Assembly (NCBI RefSeq): GCF_030814015.1 | Contig: NZ_JAUSUL010000003.1 | Location: 372,001 to 436,000 of the forward strand | DNA from: Amorphus orientalis | GTDB taxonomy: Bacteria > Pseudomonadota > Alphaproteobacteria > Rhizobiales > Amorphaceae | DNA: 64,000 bases | Direction of reading: 5' to 3' | In this document: in pieces, positions 1 through 8,693 of the stretch | Layout: each line of letters opens with the position of its first letter | Numbering within the stretch: position 1 is the stretch's first letter | Notes under the pieces: model-generated | The model's input: the letters and a program-made list of their open reading frames with translations, nothing else | What the model was told of the DNA's origin: nothing | Database searches by the model: none | Program-made: the position numbers and the translations under genes

Positions 1-780
1 CTCGGCCGTCGCCAGACAGGCCCCGAGCGGAAACCCGCCGCCGATCCCCTTGGCGATCATCATGATGTCGGGCACGACGCCGAACCATTCGTAGGCGAAC
101 AGCTTGCCGGTCCGCCCCACGCCGCACTGGACCTCGTCGAAGATGAGAACCGCGCCGGTCTCGTCACACAGCGCGCGGGCGGTGCGGAGAAACTCGTTGG
201 ACAAGGGACGGATGCCGCCTTCGCCCTGAATGGGCTCGACCATGATCGCGGCCGTTTCCGGACCGACAGCGGCCTTCAGCGCTGCGACATCGTCGAACGG
301 CACCTGGTCGAAGCCTTCCAGCGGAGGGCCGAAGCCTTCCAGATACTTCGGATTGCCGCCGGCCGCGATCGCCGCCATCGTCCGGCCGTGGAACGCGCCC
401 TCGACAGTGACGATGCGGACCCGCTCCGGGGCGCCCCGGTCGTACTGATAGCGACGAGCCGTCTTGATCGCCGCTTCCGCCGCCTCCGTGCCGGAATTGG
501 TGACGAAGACCCGCTCGGCGAACGTGGCCGCGCAAAGGCGCTCGGCAAACCGTTCCTGCTCGGGAATCCGGAACACGTTCGAGGTGTGCCAGACCTTCCC
601 GGCCATGTCGGTCAGCGTCTCGACGAGATGCGGATGGGCGTGGCCTAGCGACGACACGGCGATACCGGACCCGAAATCGAGATAGCGTCGCCCGTCGGAC
701 CCGTCGAGCCACACGCCTTCGCCGGTCTGGAAGGCGAGATCCGTACGCGCATAGGTCCTGTAGACGGCCGAAGCAGCCAT
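1..780 (-). CDS. argD: acetylornithine aminotransferase (3' end cut by window)
   Basis: Class III PLP-dependent aminotransferase that makes N-acetylornithine from N-acetylglutamate semialdehyde in arginine synthesis (cytoplasm). Translated from the ATG at 780-778, the 260 residues visible include [14 protein letters not shown] (phosphate/PLP region), FHGRTMAA and [18 protein letters not shown] with the PLP-stacking Asp. The catalytic lysine lies at [13 protein letters not shown], just before the window edge. The C-terminus is outside the window. The gene is divergent from gcrA across 455 bp, an arrangement typical of Rhizobiales, where argF usually follows argD. A succinylornithine/GABA-type paralogue cannot be fully excluded, but the gcrA neighbourhood favours ArgD. 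Confidence 0.88.
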   Translation of the reverse strand, partial: MAASAVYRTYARTDLAFQTGEGVWLDGSDGRRYLDFGSGIAVSSLGHAHPHLVETLTDMAGKVWHTSNVFRIPEQERFAERLCAATFAERVFVTNSGTEAAEAAIKTARRYQYDRGAPERVRIVTVEGAFHGRTMAAIAAGGNPKYLEGFGPPLEGFDQVPFDDVAALKAAVGPETAAIMVEPIQGEGGIRPLSNEFLRTARALCDETGAVLIFDEVQCGVGRTGKLFAYEWFGVVPDIMMIAKGIGGGFPLGACLATAE

Positions 781-1235
781 GATCTCTCTCAACGGTTGGC
801 GGGGCGCAGGCCCCGCGATGTGCGGGGGCCGACGCTCCTCGGGTGGTCCGGTATGTCTCAGCGACATGACGGGATGAGCCGACGGCGGACAGCGGTTCTG
901 CAGACCGCGGTCGCGGCGCCAAGCCCGAAAAACAAATCGTGCCGCCAAATTGGCGGCACGAAGAAAGATTTCTATATTCGGACTACCCGGGCTTCTGTCA
1001 ATCTTTCTGGGCTTTTTCGGGGCCAACCGGCCGTGCCAATCGGCTGGGGAAAACCGAATTCGTCCACCGCGACGAGTCACCCGGAATCTTGTCAGCGATT
1101 CTCGCGATGTTGTAGTCTACTGCACATCGAGGCACGAGATATCGTGCAGAGCCACCCCGAAACCCGACGGCGCAGTGGCGCGACCCGGTCGCGCAGCGTG
1201 GCCGGATTCCGTGAGCCACAGACGGAGGTGACCGA
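781..1235. promoter_or_regulatory. argD-gcrA divergent regulatory region with GANTC sites
   Basis: This 455-bp stretch holds no convincing gene. It carries three CcrM-type GANTC sites in its gcrA-proximal part, GAATC at 1084-1088 and GATTC at 1097-1101 and 1205-1209, as expected of a promoter read by the GcrA/CcrM cell-cycle circuit. A small inverted repeat CACGA-N4-TCGTG lies near 1135. The AT-rich stretch near 960-1010 could hold promoter elements for either direction. The Shine-Dalgarno GGAGGTG for gcrA is at 1224-1230. Function of the individual sites is inferred. Confidence 0.55.
939..959. promoter_or_regulatory. perfect 10+1+10 inverted repeat upstream of argD
   Basis: GTGCCGCCAA and TTGGCGGCAC flank a single A. 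The site is about 160 bp upstream of the argD start and 277 bp upstream of gcrA. Because it sits between divergent genes it is unlikely to be a terminator. A dimeric repressor operator or a 5'-UTR hairpin for argD is the natural reading. I do not recognise the regulator. Confidence 0.5.
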
Positions 1236-1808
1236 ATGAGCGAAGAACCGACCGCGTCCTGGACCGACGAACGGGTCGAGCTTTTGCAGAAGCTCTGGTC
1301 AGAAGGTCTCAGCGCCAGCCAGATCGCCACCCAGCTCGGCGGGGTCACGCGGAACGCGGTGATCGGCAAGATCCACCGGCTCGGCCTGTCGGGCCGCGCG
1401 AAGACGCCCAGCCAGCAGCGGCCGCGCAAGCAGCGCCCCGCGCCCAAGCCGGCCGGCCGCGTCGCCGCCAGCGCCAGCAGTTCCGGCGCCGGCGCCACCC
1501 AGACCGTGGCCCGGGCAAGCCGGGTCGTCGGAAATGCCGCCCTGAAGATCGCCACCGATCCGGAACCGGAGACCGCGCCCGCCGTCGCGGCTCGCGGCCA
1601 GGCCGAGATCGTGCCGTTCGGCGACCGCAAGACGCTTCTGGAGCTGAACGAACACACCTGCCGGTGGCCGATGGGCGACCCCGGGTCGCAGGATTTCGCC
1701 TTCTGCGGCCGCGAAAGCACCCCGGGCGAGCCCTATTGCGCCGCCCACGCCCGGGTGGCCTACCAGCCGGCACCGGACCGTCGCAAGTCGCGCAACGGCG
1801 GCAAGTAA
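1236..1808 (+). CDS. gcrA: cell-cycle regulator GcrA
   Basis: GcrA is a sigma70-associated transcription factor that activates promoters carrying CcrM-methylated GANTC sites and, in Caulobacter, drives S-phase genes such as ctrA. The 190-residue product begins with the family's DNA-binding helix-turn-helix (about residues 8-56, SWTDERVELLQKLW and GGVTRNAVIGKIHRLGLSGR). An Ala/Pro-rich linker and the conserved C-terminal sigma-binding domain follow, with HTCRWPMGDP, FCGR and PYCAAHARVAY. The ATG at 1236 follows a strong GGAGGTG six bases upstream. Length is normal for the rhizobial protein. GANTC motifs upstream suggest methylation-linked control. Confidence 0.95.
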   Translation: MSEEPTASWTDERVELLQKLWSEGLSASQIATQLGGVTRNAVIGKIHRLGLSGRAKTPSQQRPRKQRPAPKPAGRVAASASSSGAGATQTVARASRVVGNAALKIATDPEPETAPAVAARGQAEIVPFGDRKTLLELNEHTCRWPMGDPGSQDFAFCGRESTPGEPYCAAHARVAYQPAPDRRKSRNGGK

Positions 1809-2018
1809 GCCGGGCCTGCCGCAGGGCAGCGTTCTCCGGTCAGGCGACCGCCTGGCCGGCCGAGGTGGCTTTTGGGGATGTCCCGCTCAACCGGGCTCGG
1901 CCTGACCGGGACGGACATGATCGAGACGACCGATCCGGAGCCATGCCCCATCTCCCGGATGTGTCGGGCCCAGCAGACCAGGCGTCATCGGCGCGGGGAT
2001 CCCGTGCCGTAGATCCGG

Positions 2019-2714
2019 TCAGGCACTCGCGAACTGGTCGTTGAAGGCGTAGCCGGCGCCCCGCACCGTGCGGATCGGGTCGCGGGCCTTGCCGCGGTTG
2101 ATCGCCTTGCGCAGCCGGCCGATGTGCACGTCCACCGTCCGCTCGTCGACATAGACGTCGTGCCCCCACACCCCGTCCAGGAGCTGTTCGCGGGAGAACA
2201 CGCGGCCGGGCGACTGCATCAGAAATTCCAGAAGCCGGAACTCCGTCGGGCCAAGGTGGATCTCGCGGCTGGACCGGCGGACGCGATGGGTCGTCCGGTC
2301 CAGCTCGATGTCCCCGGCCGACAGGATCGTGGAGACCACCGCGGGCTTGCTGCGCCTCAGGATGGCGCGGATCCGCGCCATCAGTTCCGGCACGGAGAAC
2401 GGCTTCACCACGTAGTCGTCGGCGCCGGTGGCCAGCCCCCTGATCCGCTCGGTTTCTTCCCCCCGCGCCGTCAGCATGATGACCGGAAGATGCTCCGTCT
2501 GGGGACGGGCACGCAGGCGCCGGCACAGCTCGATGCCCGACAGGCCCGGCAGCATCCAGTCCAGCACCAGAAGGTCCGGCAGCCCCTCGCGAAGGCGGAT
2601 CTCCGCCTCGTCGCCGCGCATGCACGTGTCGACGGCGTAGCCCTCCGCCTCGAGATTGTATCGCAGCAGGAGGGCCAGCGGCTCTTCGTCCTCGACGATC
2701 AAGACCTTCGGCAT
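2019..2714 (-). CDS. phoB: phosphate regulon response regulator PhoB
   Basis: OmpR-type response regulator that is phosphorylated by PhoR at low phosphate and binds Pho boxes. The product is 231 residues. The receiver domain (about 1-120) has acidic residues VEDEE, the phospho-acceptor Asp52 in LVLDWMLPG, the Thr in IMLTARG and Lys in YVVKPFS. The winged-helix DNA-binding domain follows, with LTPTE-like HLGPTEFRLLEFLM and VDVHIGRLRKAI. I start it at MPKVLIVEDEE because an AAGGGG ribosome site precedes this ATG and a longer frame would overlap phoU. It is the last gene of the minus-strand pst-pho cluster, 25 bp after phoU. Confidence 0.95.
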   Translation of the reverse strand: MPKVLIVEDEEPLALLLRYNLEAEGYAVDTCMRGDEAEIRLREGLPDLLVLDWMLPGLSGIELCRRLRARPQTEHLPVIMLTARGEETERIRGLATGADDYVVKPFSVPELMARIRAILRRSKPAVVSTILSAGDIELDRTTHRVRRSSREIHLGPTEFRLLEFLMQSPGRVFSREQLLDGVWGHDVYVDERTVDVHIGRLRKAINRGKARDPIRTVRGAGYAFNDQFASA

Positions 2715-2739
2715 GACCGAGCGCCCCTTGAAGTGGTCC

Positions 2740-3456
2740 TCACTCCGAGCTGTAGCCGGCAGGGATGTAGCTTGATTCATCTTGTTTCGGCCGATCTTCC
2801 TGGAGGTACTCTCCGGTGATCATGAAGTGGATCGTCTCGGCGATGTTGGTCGCGTGGTCTCCGATCCGCTCGATGTTCTTCGCGCAGAAAAGCAGATGCG
2901 TGCAGAACGTGATGTTGCGCGGGTCTTCCATCATGTAGGTGAGCAGTTCCCGGAACAGCGACGTGTACATCGCGTCGATCTCGTCGTCGCGGCTGCGCAC
3001 GGCGTGGGCGGCGTCGAGGTCCTGGGAGGTGTAGGCGTCGAGCACCGCCTTGAGCTGCTCCAGCGTGATCTCGGAGATGTGCTCCACCCCGAAGGCCAGT
3101 CGCTTGGTGTGGAACTGGCCGTCGATGGCGATCACCCGCTTGGCGATGTTCTTGGCCAGATCGCCGACCCGTTCCAGATCACTGGACACGCGCAGCGCGG
3201 CGATGATCTCGCGCAGGTCGCGCGCCACGGGCTGGCGGCGGGCGATCACGCTGATCGCGCGCTCCTCCACCTGGCGCTGCATGTCGTCGAGACGGTGATC
3301 GTTGAAGATGACGTTCTGGGCGCGGGCGATGTCGATGCGGGCGAGCCCGGTGACGGCCTCGGACACGAGGCCTTCCGCCAGGCCGCCCATCTCCGCGATC
3401 CGGCTGACCAGATCGCGCAGTTCCTCGTCATAGGCGCCGGTCGTATGCTGGGTCAT
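2740..3456 (-). CDS. phoU: phosphate signalling protein PhoU
   Basis: Cytoplasmic negative modulator that links the Pst transporter to PhoR so that the Pho regulon is off when phosphate is plentiful. The 238-residue all-helical protein contains two PhoU repeats. Hallmarks visible are VISRIAEMGG, ERAISVIARRQPVARDLREI, SSDLERVGDLAKNIAKR and, in the second repeat, CAKNIERIGDHATNIAE, the metal-binding E/D-x-x-x-D/N patterns of the family. It lies between pstB and phoB on the same strand. The 132-bp gap to pstB leaves room for an internal promoter, but I see no clear one. Confidence 0.95.
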   Translation of the reverse strand: MTQHTTGAYDEELRDLVSRIAEMGGLAEGLVSEAVTGLARIDIARAQNVIFNDHRLDDMQRQVEERAISVIARRQPVARDLREIIAALRVSSDLERVGDLAKNIAKRVIAIDGQFHTKRLAFGVEHISEITLEQLKAVLDAYTSQDLDAAHAVRSRDDEIDAMYTSLFRELLTYMMEDPRNITFCTHLLFCAKNIERIGDHATNIAETIHFMITGEYLQEDRPKQDESSYIPAGYSSE

Positions 3457-3588
3457 GCGCGTTCGGTCTTTCCTGGAACTCCGGCGGGACGATACCGCCC
3501 GCCTTTTGGTGCCAGACGGGCCCGGATCGTTCGCTCTTGGGCGACGGTTGCTGCCGCACCGTCCGCCTGACTTTGGTGTCGGGCGGAC

Positions 3589-4416
3589 TTAGCCGAACCG
3601 ACCGGTGATGTAGTCCTGGGTCCGCTGTTCCTTCGGGCTCGTGAAGAGCACGTTGGTCGGCCCTTCCTCGACGAGAATGCCGAGATGGAAGAAAGCCGTG
3701 CGCTGCGAGACGCGGGCCGCCTGTTGCATCGAGTGGGTCACGATCACGATGGTGTAGTTCTCGCGCAGCTCGTCGATCAGTTCCTCGACCTTGGCGGTCG
3801 CGATCGGGTCGAGGGCCGAGCACGGCTCGTCCATCAGGATGACTTCCGGGCTCACGGCCACGGCGCGCGCGATGCACAGGCGCTGCTGCTGGCCTCCGGA
3901 AAGGCCGGTCCCGGGTTCCTGCAGGCGGTCCTTCACCTCGTTCCAGAGGCCGGCCTTCTGCAGGCTGGACTCCACGATGTCGTCGAGATCGGACTTGGAT
4001 TTGGCGATGCCGTGGATCTTCGGCCCGTAGGCGATGTTCTCCCAGATCGACTTGGGGAACGGGTTGGGCTTCTGGAACACCATGCCGACCTTGGCACGCA
4101 GGAGCACCACGTCGAGCGAGTGATCGTTCAGATCCTCGCTGTCCATCATCAGGTTGCCGTCCACATAGCAGCCCGGGATGGTGTCGTTCATCCGGTTGAA
4201 GCAGCGCAGGAACGTCGACTTGCCGCAGCCCGAGGGGCCGATGAACGCCGTGACCGCGCGCTCGGGCACGTCGATCGACACGTCGAACAGCGCCTGCTTG
4301 TCGCCGTAGTAGACGCTGACGTCCTTGGCTTCGATCTTCACCGGGCGCGGCTGCTCGTCGGGCGTCCGCACCGTTCGGAAACTCTCCGGGACCGCCTCGG
4401 CCACTGCTGCGCTCAT
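3589..4416 (-). CDS. pstB: phosphate ABC transporter ATPase PstB
   Basis: ATP-hydrolysing subunit of the high-affinity phosphate importer PstSCAB, on the cytoplasmic face of the inner membrane. The 275-residue protein has Walker [10 protein letters not shown] (about 60-68), the phosphate-specific insertion [11 protein letters not shown]-loop [12 protein letters not shown], signature LSGGQQQRL, Walker [14 protein letters not shown] and the switch His in [16 protein letters not shown] roughly 25-residue N-terminal extension is common in alphaproteobacterial PstB. It follows pstA by 69 bp. Confidence 0.97.
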   Translation of the reverse strand: MSAAVAEAVPESFRTVRTPDEQPRPVKIEAKDVSVYYGDKQALFDVSIDVPERAVTAFIGPSGCGKSTFLRCFNRMNDTIPGCYVDGNLMMDSEDLNDHSLDVVLLRAKVGMVFQKPNPFPKSIWENIAYGPKIHGIAKSKSDLDDIVESSLQKAGLWNEVKDRLQEPGTGLSGGQQQRLCIARAVAVSPEVILMDEPCSALDPIATAKVEELIDELRENYTIVIVTHSMQQAARVSQRTAFFHLGILVEEGPTNVLFTSPKEQRTQDYITGRFG

Positions 4417-4485
4417 GCCTAGTCTCCTTTTCGATCGGGCCCGGCGCCTGACCGGCGGGGCCGCTCGATGTCCAATGTACCGTCG

Positions 4486-5847
4486 CTACCAGCGGCGCTC
4501 AAACCGATGGCGAAGGTAGATCGCCAGCGCGTTCAGGCAGATCATCAGCGCCAGAAGCACGATGATCGCGGCAGAAGTGCGGGCCTCGAAGAAGTTCCTG
4601 AGCTCGTTACCCTGCCAGAGATAGATCTGCACCGGCAACGCGCTCGACTGATCCATCGGGCTCGAGGGAACCGAGGCCACGAAGGCGTTCATGCCGATCA
4701 GAAGCAGCGGTGCGGTCTCGCCGAGCGCCTGGGCGATCGAGATGATCGCGCCGGTCAGCATGCCCGGCACCGCCACCGGCAGCGTGTGGTGGAACATGGC
4801 CTGCATCGGCGAGGCGCCGACGCCGAGGGCCGCCTGGCGGATCGACGGCGGAACCGCGCGCAGCGACGCCCGGGCGGCGATGATCACCGTCGGCAGGGCC
4901 ATCAGCGACAGCACCAGACCGCCGACCAGCGGCGCCGACAGCGGCAGCCCCAGATAGTTGATGAAGATCGACGCGCCGAGCAGGCCGAACACGATCGACG
5001 GCACGGCGGCCAGATTGTTGATGTTCACCTCGACCAGGTCGGTCCACCGGTTCTTCGGGGCGAACTCCTCCAGATAGACCGCCGCCATGACGCCCACCGG
5101 CACGGCGAGGAACATCACGATCAGCATCATCATGAAGGAGCCGACGAATGCGCCGGCGAGACCGGCCGTGGCCGGAGACGAGCGCGAGTCGGTGTTGGTG
5201 AAGATGAACCAGGCGAAATCCATCGTGATGACGCCGCGGTCGTAGAGCTCGTCCGACCACTGCTGCTGCAGTTGCGAAAGCTGCTGCGACGCCTGCGGCA
5301 GCGACCGGTCGATGTTGCCCTTCAGCCAGACGTCCACGTTGGCGGCCGCGGTCAGGGCCACTTCGCGGCGCTGGCCGATTAGCGAGGGGTCGTTCATCAC
5401 CATGTCGCGCAGCCGGATGCGCTCGCCGGAGGCGACCATGCCGATCGCATCGCGGGCATTGTCGGCAGCCGCGGGAACCACGTCGGCCAGCGAGGCCTGG
5501 ATGATCTGGTTCCAGTTCACGAAGGCGAGCTTGCGCTGCCAGCCCTGCAGCTCCTGGAGGAACTCCGCCGGCGACTGGTCCGCCTGCTGAACCGGCTTTT
5601 CCGGCACGTCGATGATCTCGGGATCGAAATAGACCTCGAGATTGACGGTCGCCTGCCAGAAGGCGGGGAGGCCCTTGGACAGGATGCTGGCGAACAGGAT
5701 CCCGACGAACGCGATGCCCAGGATCAGCGCGCCCAGACCGATCGCCCGGAAGCGGACCTCGGCCCGCTTGCGGCGGCCGAGCGTACCCGCGACGACCTCG
5801 GCAATCGGTTTGCGGGAGCTGGAGGAGGCGGTGTCGCTCACGGCCAT
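4486..5847 (-). CDS. pstA: phosphate ABC transporter permease PstA (long form)
   Basis: Inner-membrane permease of PstSCAB. At 453 residues it is much longer than the enterobacterial PstA (about 300). The N-terminal membrane segment after residue 35 (AIGLGALILGIAFVGILFAS) is followed by a large extracytoplasmic insertion to about residue 205. This long form is typical of alphaproteobacteria. The C-terminal half carries the permease core with five or six membrane segments and the EAA-type loop around ALGVGASPMQAMFHHTLPVA. It starts 3 bp after the pstC stop, so the two permeases are surely co-translated. Confidence 0.94.
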   Translation of the reverse strand: MAVSDTASSSSRKPIAEVVAGTLGRRKRAEVRFRAIGLGALILGIAFVGILFASILSKGLPAFWQATVNLEVYFDPEIIDVPEKPVQQADQSPAEFLQELQGWQRKLAFVNWNQIIQASLADVVPAAADNARDAIGMVASGERIRLRDMVMNDPSLIGQRREVALTAAANVDVWLKGNIDRSLPQASQQLSQLQQQWSDELYDRGVITMDFAWFIFTNTDSRSSPATAGLAGAFVGSFMMMLIVMFLAVPVGVMAAVYLEEFAPKNRWTDLVEVNINNLAAVPSIVFGLLGASIFINYLGLPLSAPLVGGLVLSLMALPTVIIAARASLRAVPPSIRQAALGVGASPMQAMFHHTLPVAVPGMLTGAIISIAQALGETAPLLLIGMNAFVASVPSSPMDQSSALPVQIYLWQGNELRNFFEARTSAAIIVLLALMICLNALAIYLRHRFERRW

Positions 5848-5850
5848 GGG

Positions 5851-7224
5851 CTACTCGTATTGCTCGCGATATTTGCGGACGATGTGAAGCGCGACGACGT
5901 TCAGTCCGAGCGTGATCACGAAGAGGGTCAGGCCCAGGGCAAACGCGACGAGGGATTGCGGGCTGGCGAAATCGACGTCGCCCGTCAGCTGGTTGACGAT
6001 GGTGACCGTCACGGTGGAGACCGCGTCGAACGGGTTGGCGGTCAGGACCGGACTGTTGCCGGCCGCCAGAACCACGATCATGGTTTCGCCGATGGCCCGG
6101 CTCACGGCGAGCAGGAAGGCGCCCACGATCCCCGGCAGCGCCGCCGGCAGGATGACCTTCCGGATCGTCTCCGACTTGGTGGCGCCCAGCCCGAGCGACC
6201 CGTCGTGCATCGCCTTCGGCACCTGGCTGATGATGTCGTCCGAGAGCGAGGAGACGAACGGGATGATCATGATCCCCATGACCACGCCGGCGGTGACCGC
6301 GCTGGTCGCCTGGATGTCGAAGCCGATCATCTCGCCGATGCCGGAGAAGAACGGGCCGACCGCGACCAGGGCGAAGAAGCCGTAGACGATGGTCGGGATG
6401 CCGGCCAGCACCTCCAGGATCGGCTTGGCGAAGAAGCGCAGCTTCGGTCCGGCATATTCCGACAGATAGACCGCCGACATCAGGCCGATCGGGACCGCCA
6501 CGAGCATCGCGATCACGGTGATCATGATCGTGCCCCACAGCAGCGGCAGGAGGCCGAACTCGCCCTGGTTCGAGCTCCCCGTCGTGGAGAAGCGCGGGTT
6601 CCAGGTGGTGCCGAAGAAGAAGTCGATCGGGTTGATGTAGGTGAAGAAGCGCAGCGCCTCGCCGAGCATCGAGAGCACGATGCCGACCGTGGTCAGGATC
6701 GCGATCACCGAGCAGGCGATCAGTACGATCTTGATGAAGCCCTCGACCTCGTTGCGGGCCCGCATGGTCGGCGAAATCCGGCTGCGGGCGAACAGCGCGC
6801 CGGCCACGCCGGCGGCGGCGACCATCACGACGAGGGCGAGACGGGCGATTGTGTTGAACGTGGAGAGCTGTTCGGCGGCGGCGCGCTCATAGGGCTGCAC
6901 CTCGCCGGCGACGCCGAACCCGGACACGAGGCTCTCGATGCGCTGGGTGGAGCGGATCACCTCGCCGCTGTCGGCGGCCACGTCCGGCGGAATGAAGGAA
7001 TTGACGATGCTGGTGGCGATCATCGGTTCGACGATCATCCAGGCCACATAGACCACCACGGCCGGGATCAGACACCACAGCACCACCATCATGCCGTAGT
7101 GACCGGGACGCGAGTGCAGTCGGCGCCCGCTGGCGCTCTGGATCGATTTCGACCGCGTCAATCCCAGCTGATAGAAGAAGCTGAGAAAGACCAGCGCGAC
7201 GACGATCACAATCAACGTGTTCAT
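5851..7224 (-). CDS. pstC: phosphate ABC transporter permease PstC (long form)
   Basis: Partner permease of PstA. The 457-residue protein has an N-terminal membrane helix at the very start (TLIVIVVALVFLSFFYQLGL), another at about 45-65, an extracytoplasmic segment, and then the permease domain with the EAA loop LGLGATKSETIRKVILPAALPGI. The alphaproteobacterial long form matches its PstA partner. It is separated from pstS by 295 bp that carry a strong hairpin (7459-7485), which may set the ratio of binding protein to permease. Confidence 0.94.
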   Translation of the reverse strand: MNTLIVIVVALVFLSFFYQLGLTRSKSIQSASGRRLHSRPGHYGMMVVLWCLIPAVVVYVAWMIVEPMIATSIVNSFIPPDVAADSGEVIRSTQRIESLVSGFGVAGEVQPYERAAAEQLSTFNTIARLALVVMVAAAGVAGALFARSRISPTMRARNEVEGFIKIVLIACSVIAILTTVGIVLSMLGEALRFFTYINPIDFFFGTTWNPRFSTTGSSNQGEFGLLPLLWGTIMITVIAMLVAVPIGLMSAVYLSEYAGPKLRFFAKPILEVLAGIPTIVYGFFALVAVGPFFSGIGEMIGFDIQATSAVTAGVVMGIMIIPFVSSLSDDIISQVPKAMHDGSLGLGATKSETIRKVILPAALPGIVGAFLLAVSRAIGETMIVVLAAGNSPVLTANPFDAVSTVTVTIVNQLTGDVDFASPQSLVAFALGLTLFVITLGLNVVALHIVRKYREQYE

Positions 7225-7458
7225 GGCGCCCCTGCCATTGGACGGGAAAATCCCGCAGCCGTGTTTTCGGACGCGAGGCAGCAGACCCCGGCCGGCCCGT
7301 CAACCCCGCAGGCCCTGGCAATCGATGCCGGAGCACGCTTCCTCCCCTTGCCCGACACGCGGTCGGCGTCCGGTAGAGGTCCGGAACTCGCCAGAGTTTC
7401 CGGGAAGCGCTGCCCCCGCGTCGCCCCGGACGGATCTCCTCGATCCGCGCGTTGCAAA

Positions 7459-7485
7459 GGGTGGCCGCGCGGGGCGCGACCACCC
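7459..7485 (-). terminator. pstS-pstC intercistronic hairpin (attenuator-like)
   Basis: On the minus strand the arms GGGTGGTCGCGC and GCGCGGCCACCC pair over 12 positions (one G-U) around a CCC loop and are followed by TTTG. It lies 35 bp after the pstS stop and 235 bp before pstC. The short T run makes it a weak terminator or an mRNA-stabilising 3' structure, so that pstS is made in excess. A 14-bp palindrome GCCGGTCGACCGGC at 7496-7509 lies between it and pstS. Confidence 0.6.
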
Positions 7486-7519
7486 GGATCGGTCAGCCGG
7501 TCGACCGGCCGGCCGCTGA

Positions 7520-8551
7520 TTACTTCTTGACGACCGTCTTGTTCTCGACGTTCGCGAGCTGGTTCTCGCGCTCCTCGGCGGAGAGCGGGATCAGGCCGGC
7601 CTGCTCGAGCGGGCTGCCCATGCCGGAGACCTGCTCGTTCAGGAAGAACTGAGCGTACTCTTCCAGGCCCGGGACGTTACCGACGTGCTCGCCCTTGATG
7701 TAGAAGAAGAGCGGACGGGACACCGGGTACTCGCCGGAGGCGACGGTCTCGAGCGACGGGGTGACGCCGTTGACGGTGGCGACCTGGAGACGGTCACGGT
7801 TCTGGTCGTAGAACGACAGGCCGAACACGCCGACGGCGGCCGGCTGCGCCTCGAGGCGGGCCAGGGTCTCGGTGTAGTCGCCGGCGATCTCGATCACGCG
7901 GCCGCCCTGACGGAACCCGAGGCAGGCTTCTTCGGCGGCATCGCCGTCCATCGACTTGATGACGTCGAAGGTCTCGCAGCCCTCGAGAACCACCTTCTCC
8001 TCGAACACTTCACGGGTGCCGTGGTTGGTGCCCGGGATCACGAGGGTGATCTCCTGGTCCGGAAGCGAGGAGTCGATTTCGCTCCACTTGGAGTAGGGGT
8101 TGTCGACCAGCTCGCCGTCCTGGGGAACCTTCGCGGCGATCGCCTGATAGATCTGCGCCGGGGTCAGCTCGAAGCTGCCGGTGTCGGCGTTGGAGGCGAA
8201 CACGATGCCGTCGTAGCCGATCTTGACCTCGACGATCTGCTGGACGCCGTTGGCGTTGCAGCTCTCGATCTCACCGGCCTTGATCGGGCGCGAAGCGTTC
8301 GCGATGTCGATCGTGTTCATGTCGATGCCCTGGCAGAACTGGCGCAGGCCACCGCCCGAACCGCCGGAACCGACGACCGGGGTGTTGAACTCGGGGAACG
8401 TGTTTCCGAACTCTTCGGCGACGATGCTCGCGAACGGCAGAACAGTCGAAGAGCCGGCGATCTGGATGGTGTCGCGCTCCTGGGCGGACGCGGACGCACC
8501 AAAGCCAACCGCAGCGGCAAGCGCAATCGCGCTGACGTAATTCGCTTTCAC
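7520..8551 (-). CDS. pstS: periplasmic phosphate-binding protein PstS
   Basis: Captures phosphate in the periplasm and passes it to PstCA. I start it at the GTG 8551-8549, which follows GGGAGAG and begins a clean Sec signal peptide (KANYVSAIALAAAVGFGASASA, cleavage before QERD). That gives 343 residues. Longer frames have no ribosome site and spoil the signal. Visible ligand-region motifs are IAGSSTVLPF and VVGSGGSGGGLRQFCQG. It is the first gene downstream of the Pho box at 8675-8692 and the first of the pst operon. Confidence 0.94.
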   Translation of the reverse strand: MKANYVSAIALAAAVGFGASASAQERDTIQIAGSSTVLPFASIVAEEFGNTFPEFNTPVVGSGGSGGGLRQFCQGIDMNTIDIANASRPIKAGEIESCNANGVQQIVEVKIGYDGIVFASNADTGSFELTPAQIYQAIAAKVPQDGELVDNPYSKWSEIDSSLPDQEITLVIPGTNHGTREVFEEKVVLEGCETFDVIKSMDGDAAEEACLGFRQGGRVIEIAGDYTETLARLEAQPAAVGVFGLSFYDQNRDRLQVATVNGVTPSLETVASGEYPVSRPLFFYIKGEHVGNVPGLEEYAQFFLNEQVSGMGSPLEQAGLIPLSAEERENQLANVENKTVVKK

Positions 8552-8674
8552 GTGAATCTCTCCCTTGGATTGGGACGTGTGTGGGTGGCGCCCTGCGTGA
8601 GGTGACAGGCAACTGAACTGCGCCGTGCGCCGACGGCGTTCCGCCATCGGCCGCGACCGTTCTAGGGAACAGCG

Positions 8675-8692
8675 ATGATCCTTTTATGACAG
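8675..8692 (-). promoter_or_regulatory. Pho box upstream of pstS
   Basis: On the minus strand the sequence reads CTGTCAT-AAAA-GGATCAT: two 7-bp half sites with a 4-bp AT spacer. The first half matches the PhoB consensus exactly and the second at four of seven positions. It lies 124 bp upstream of the pstS start and directly after the phoR stop. PhoB, encoded at the end of the same cluster, is the expected ligand. Confidence 0.8.
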
Positions 8693-8693
8693 T

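Noticed and set aside
1880-1912. GTCCCG/CGGGAC pair between convergent gcrA and phoB as a terminator
   Set aside because: Only six base pairs around a long loop and no T run; too weak to call.
8552-8647. Longer N-terminus for PstS
   Set aside because: It would put 32 polar, Arg-rich residues in front of the signal peptide, and the GTG at 8551 has a clear ribosome site.
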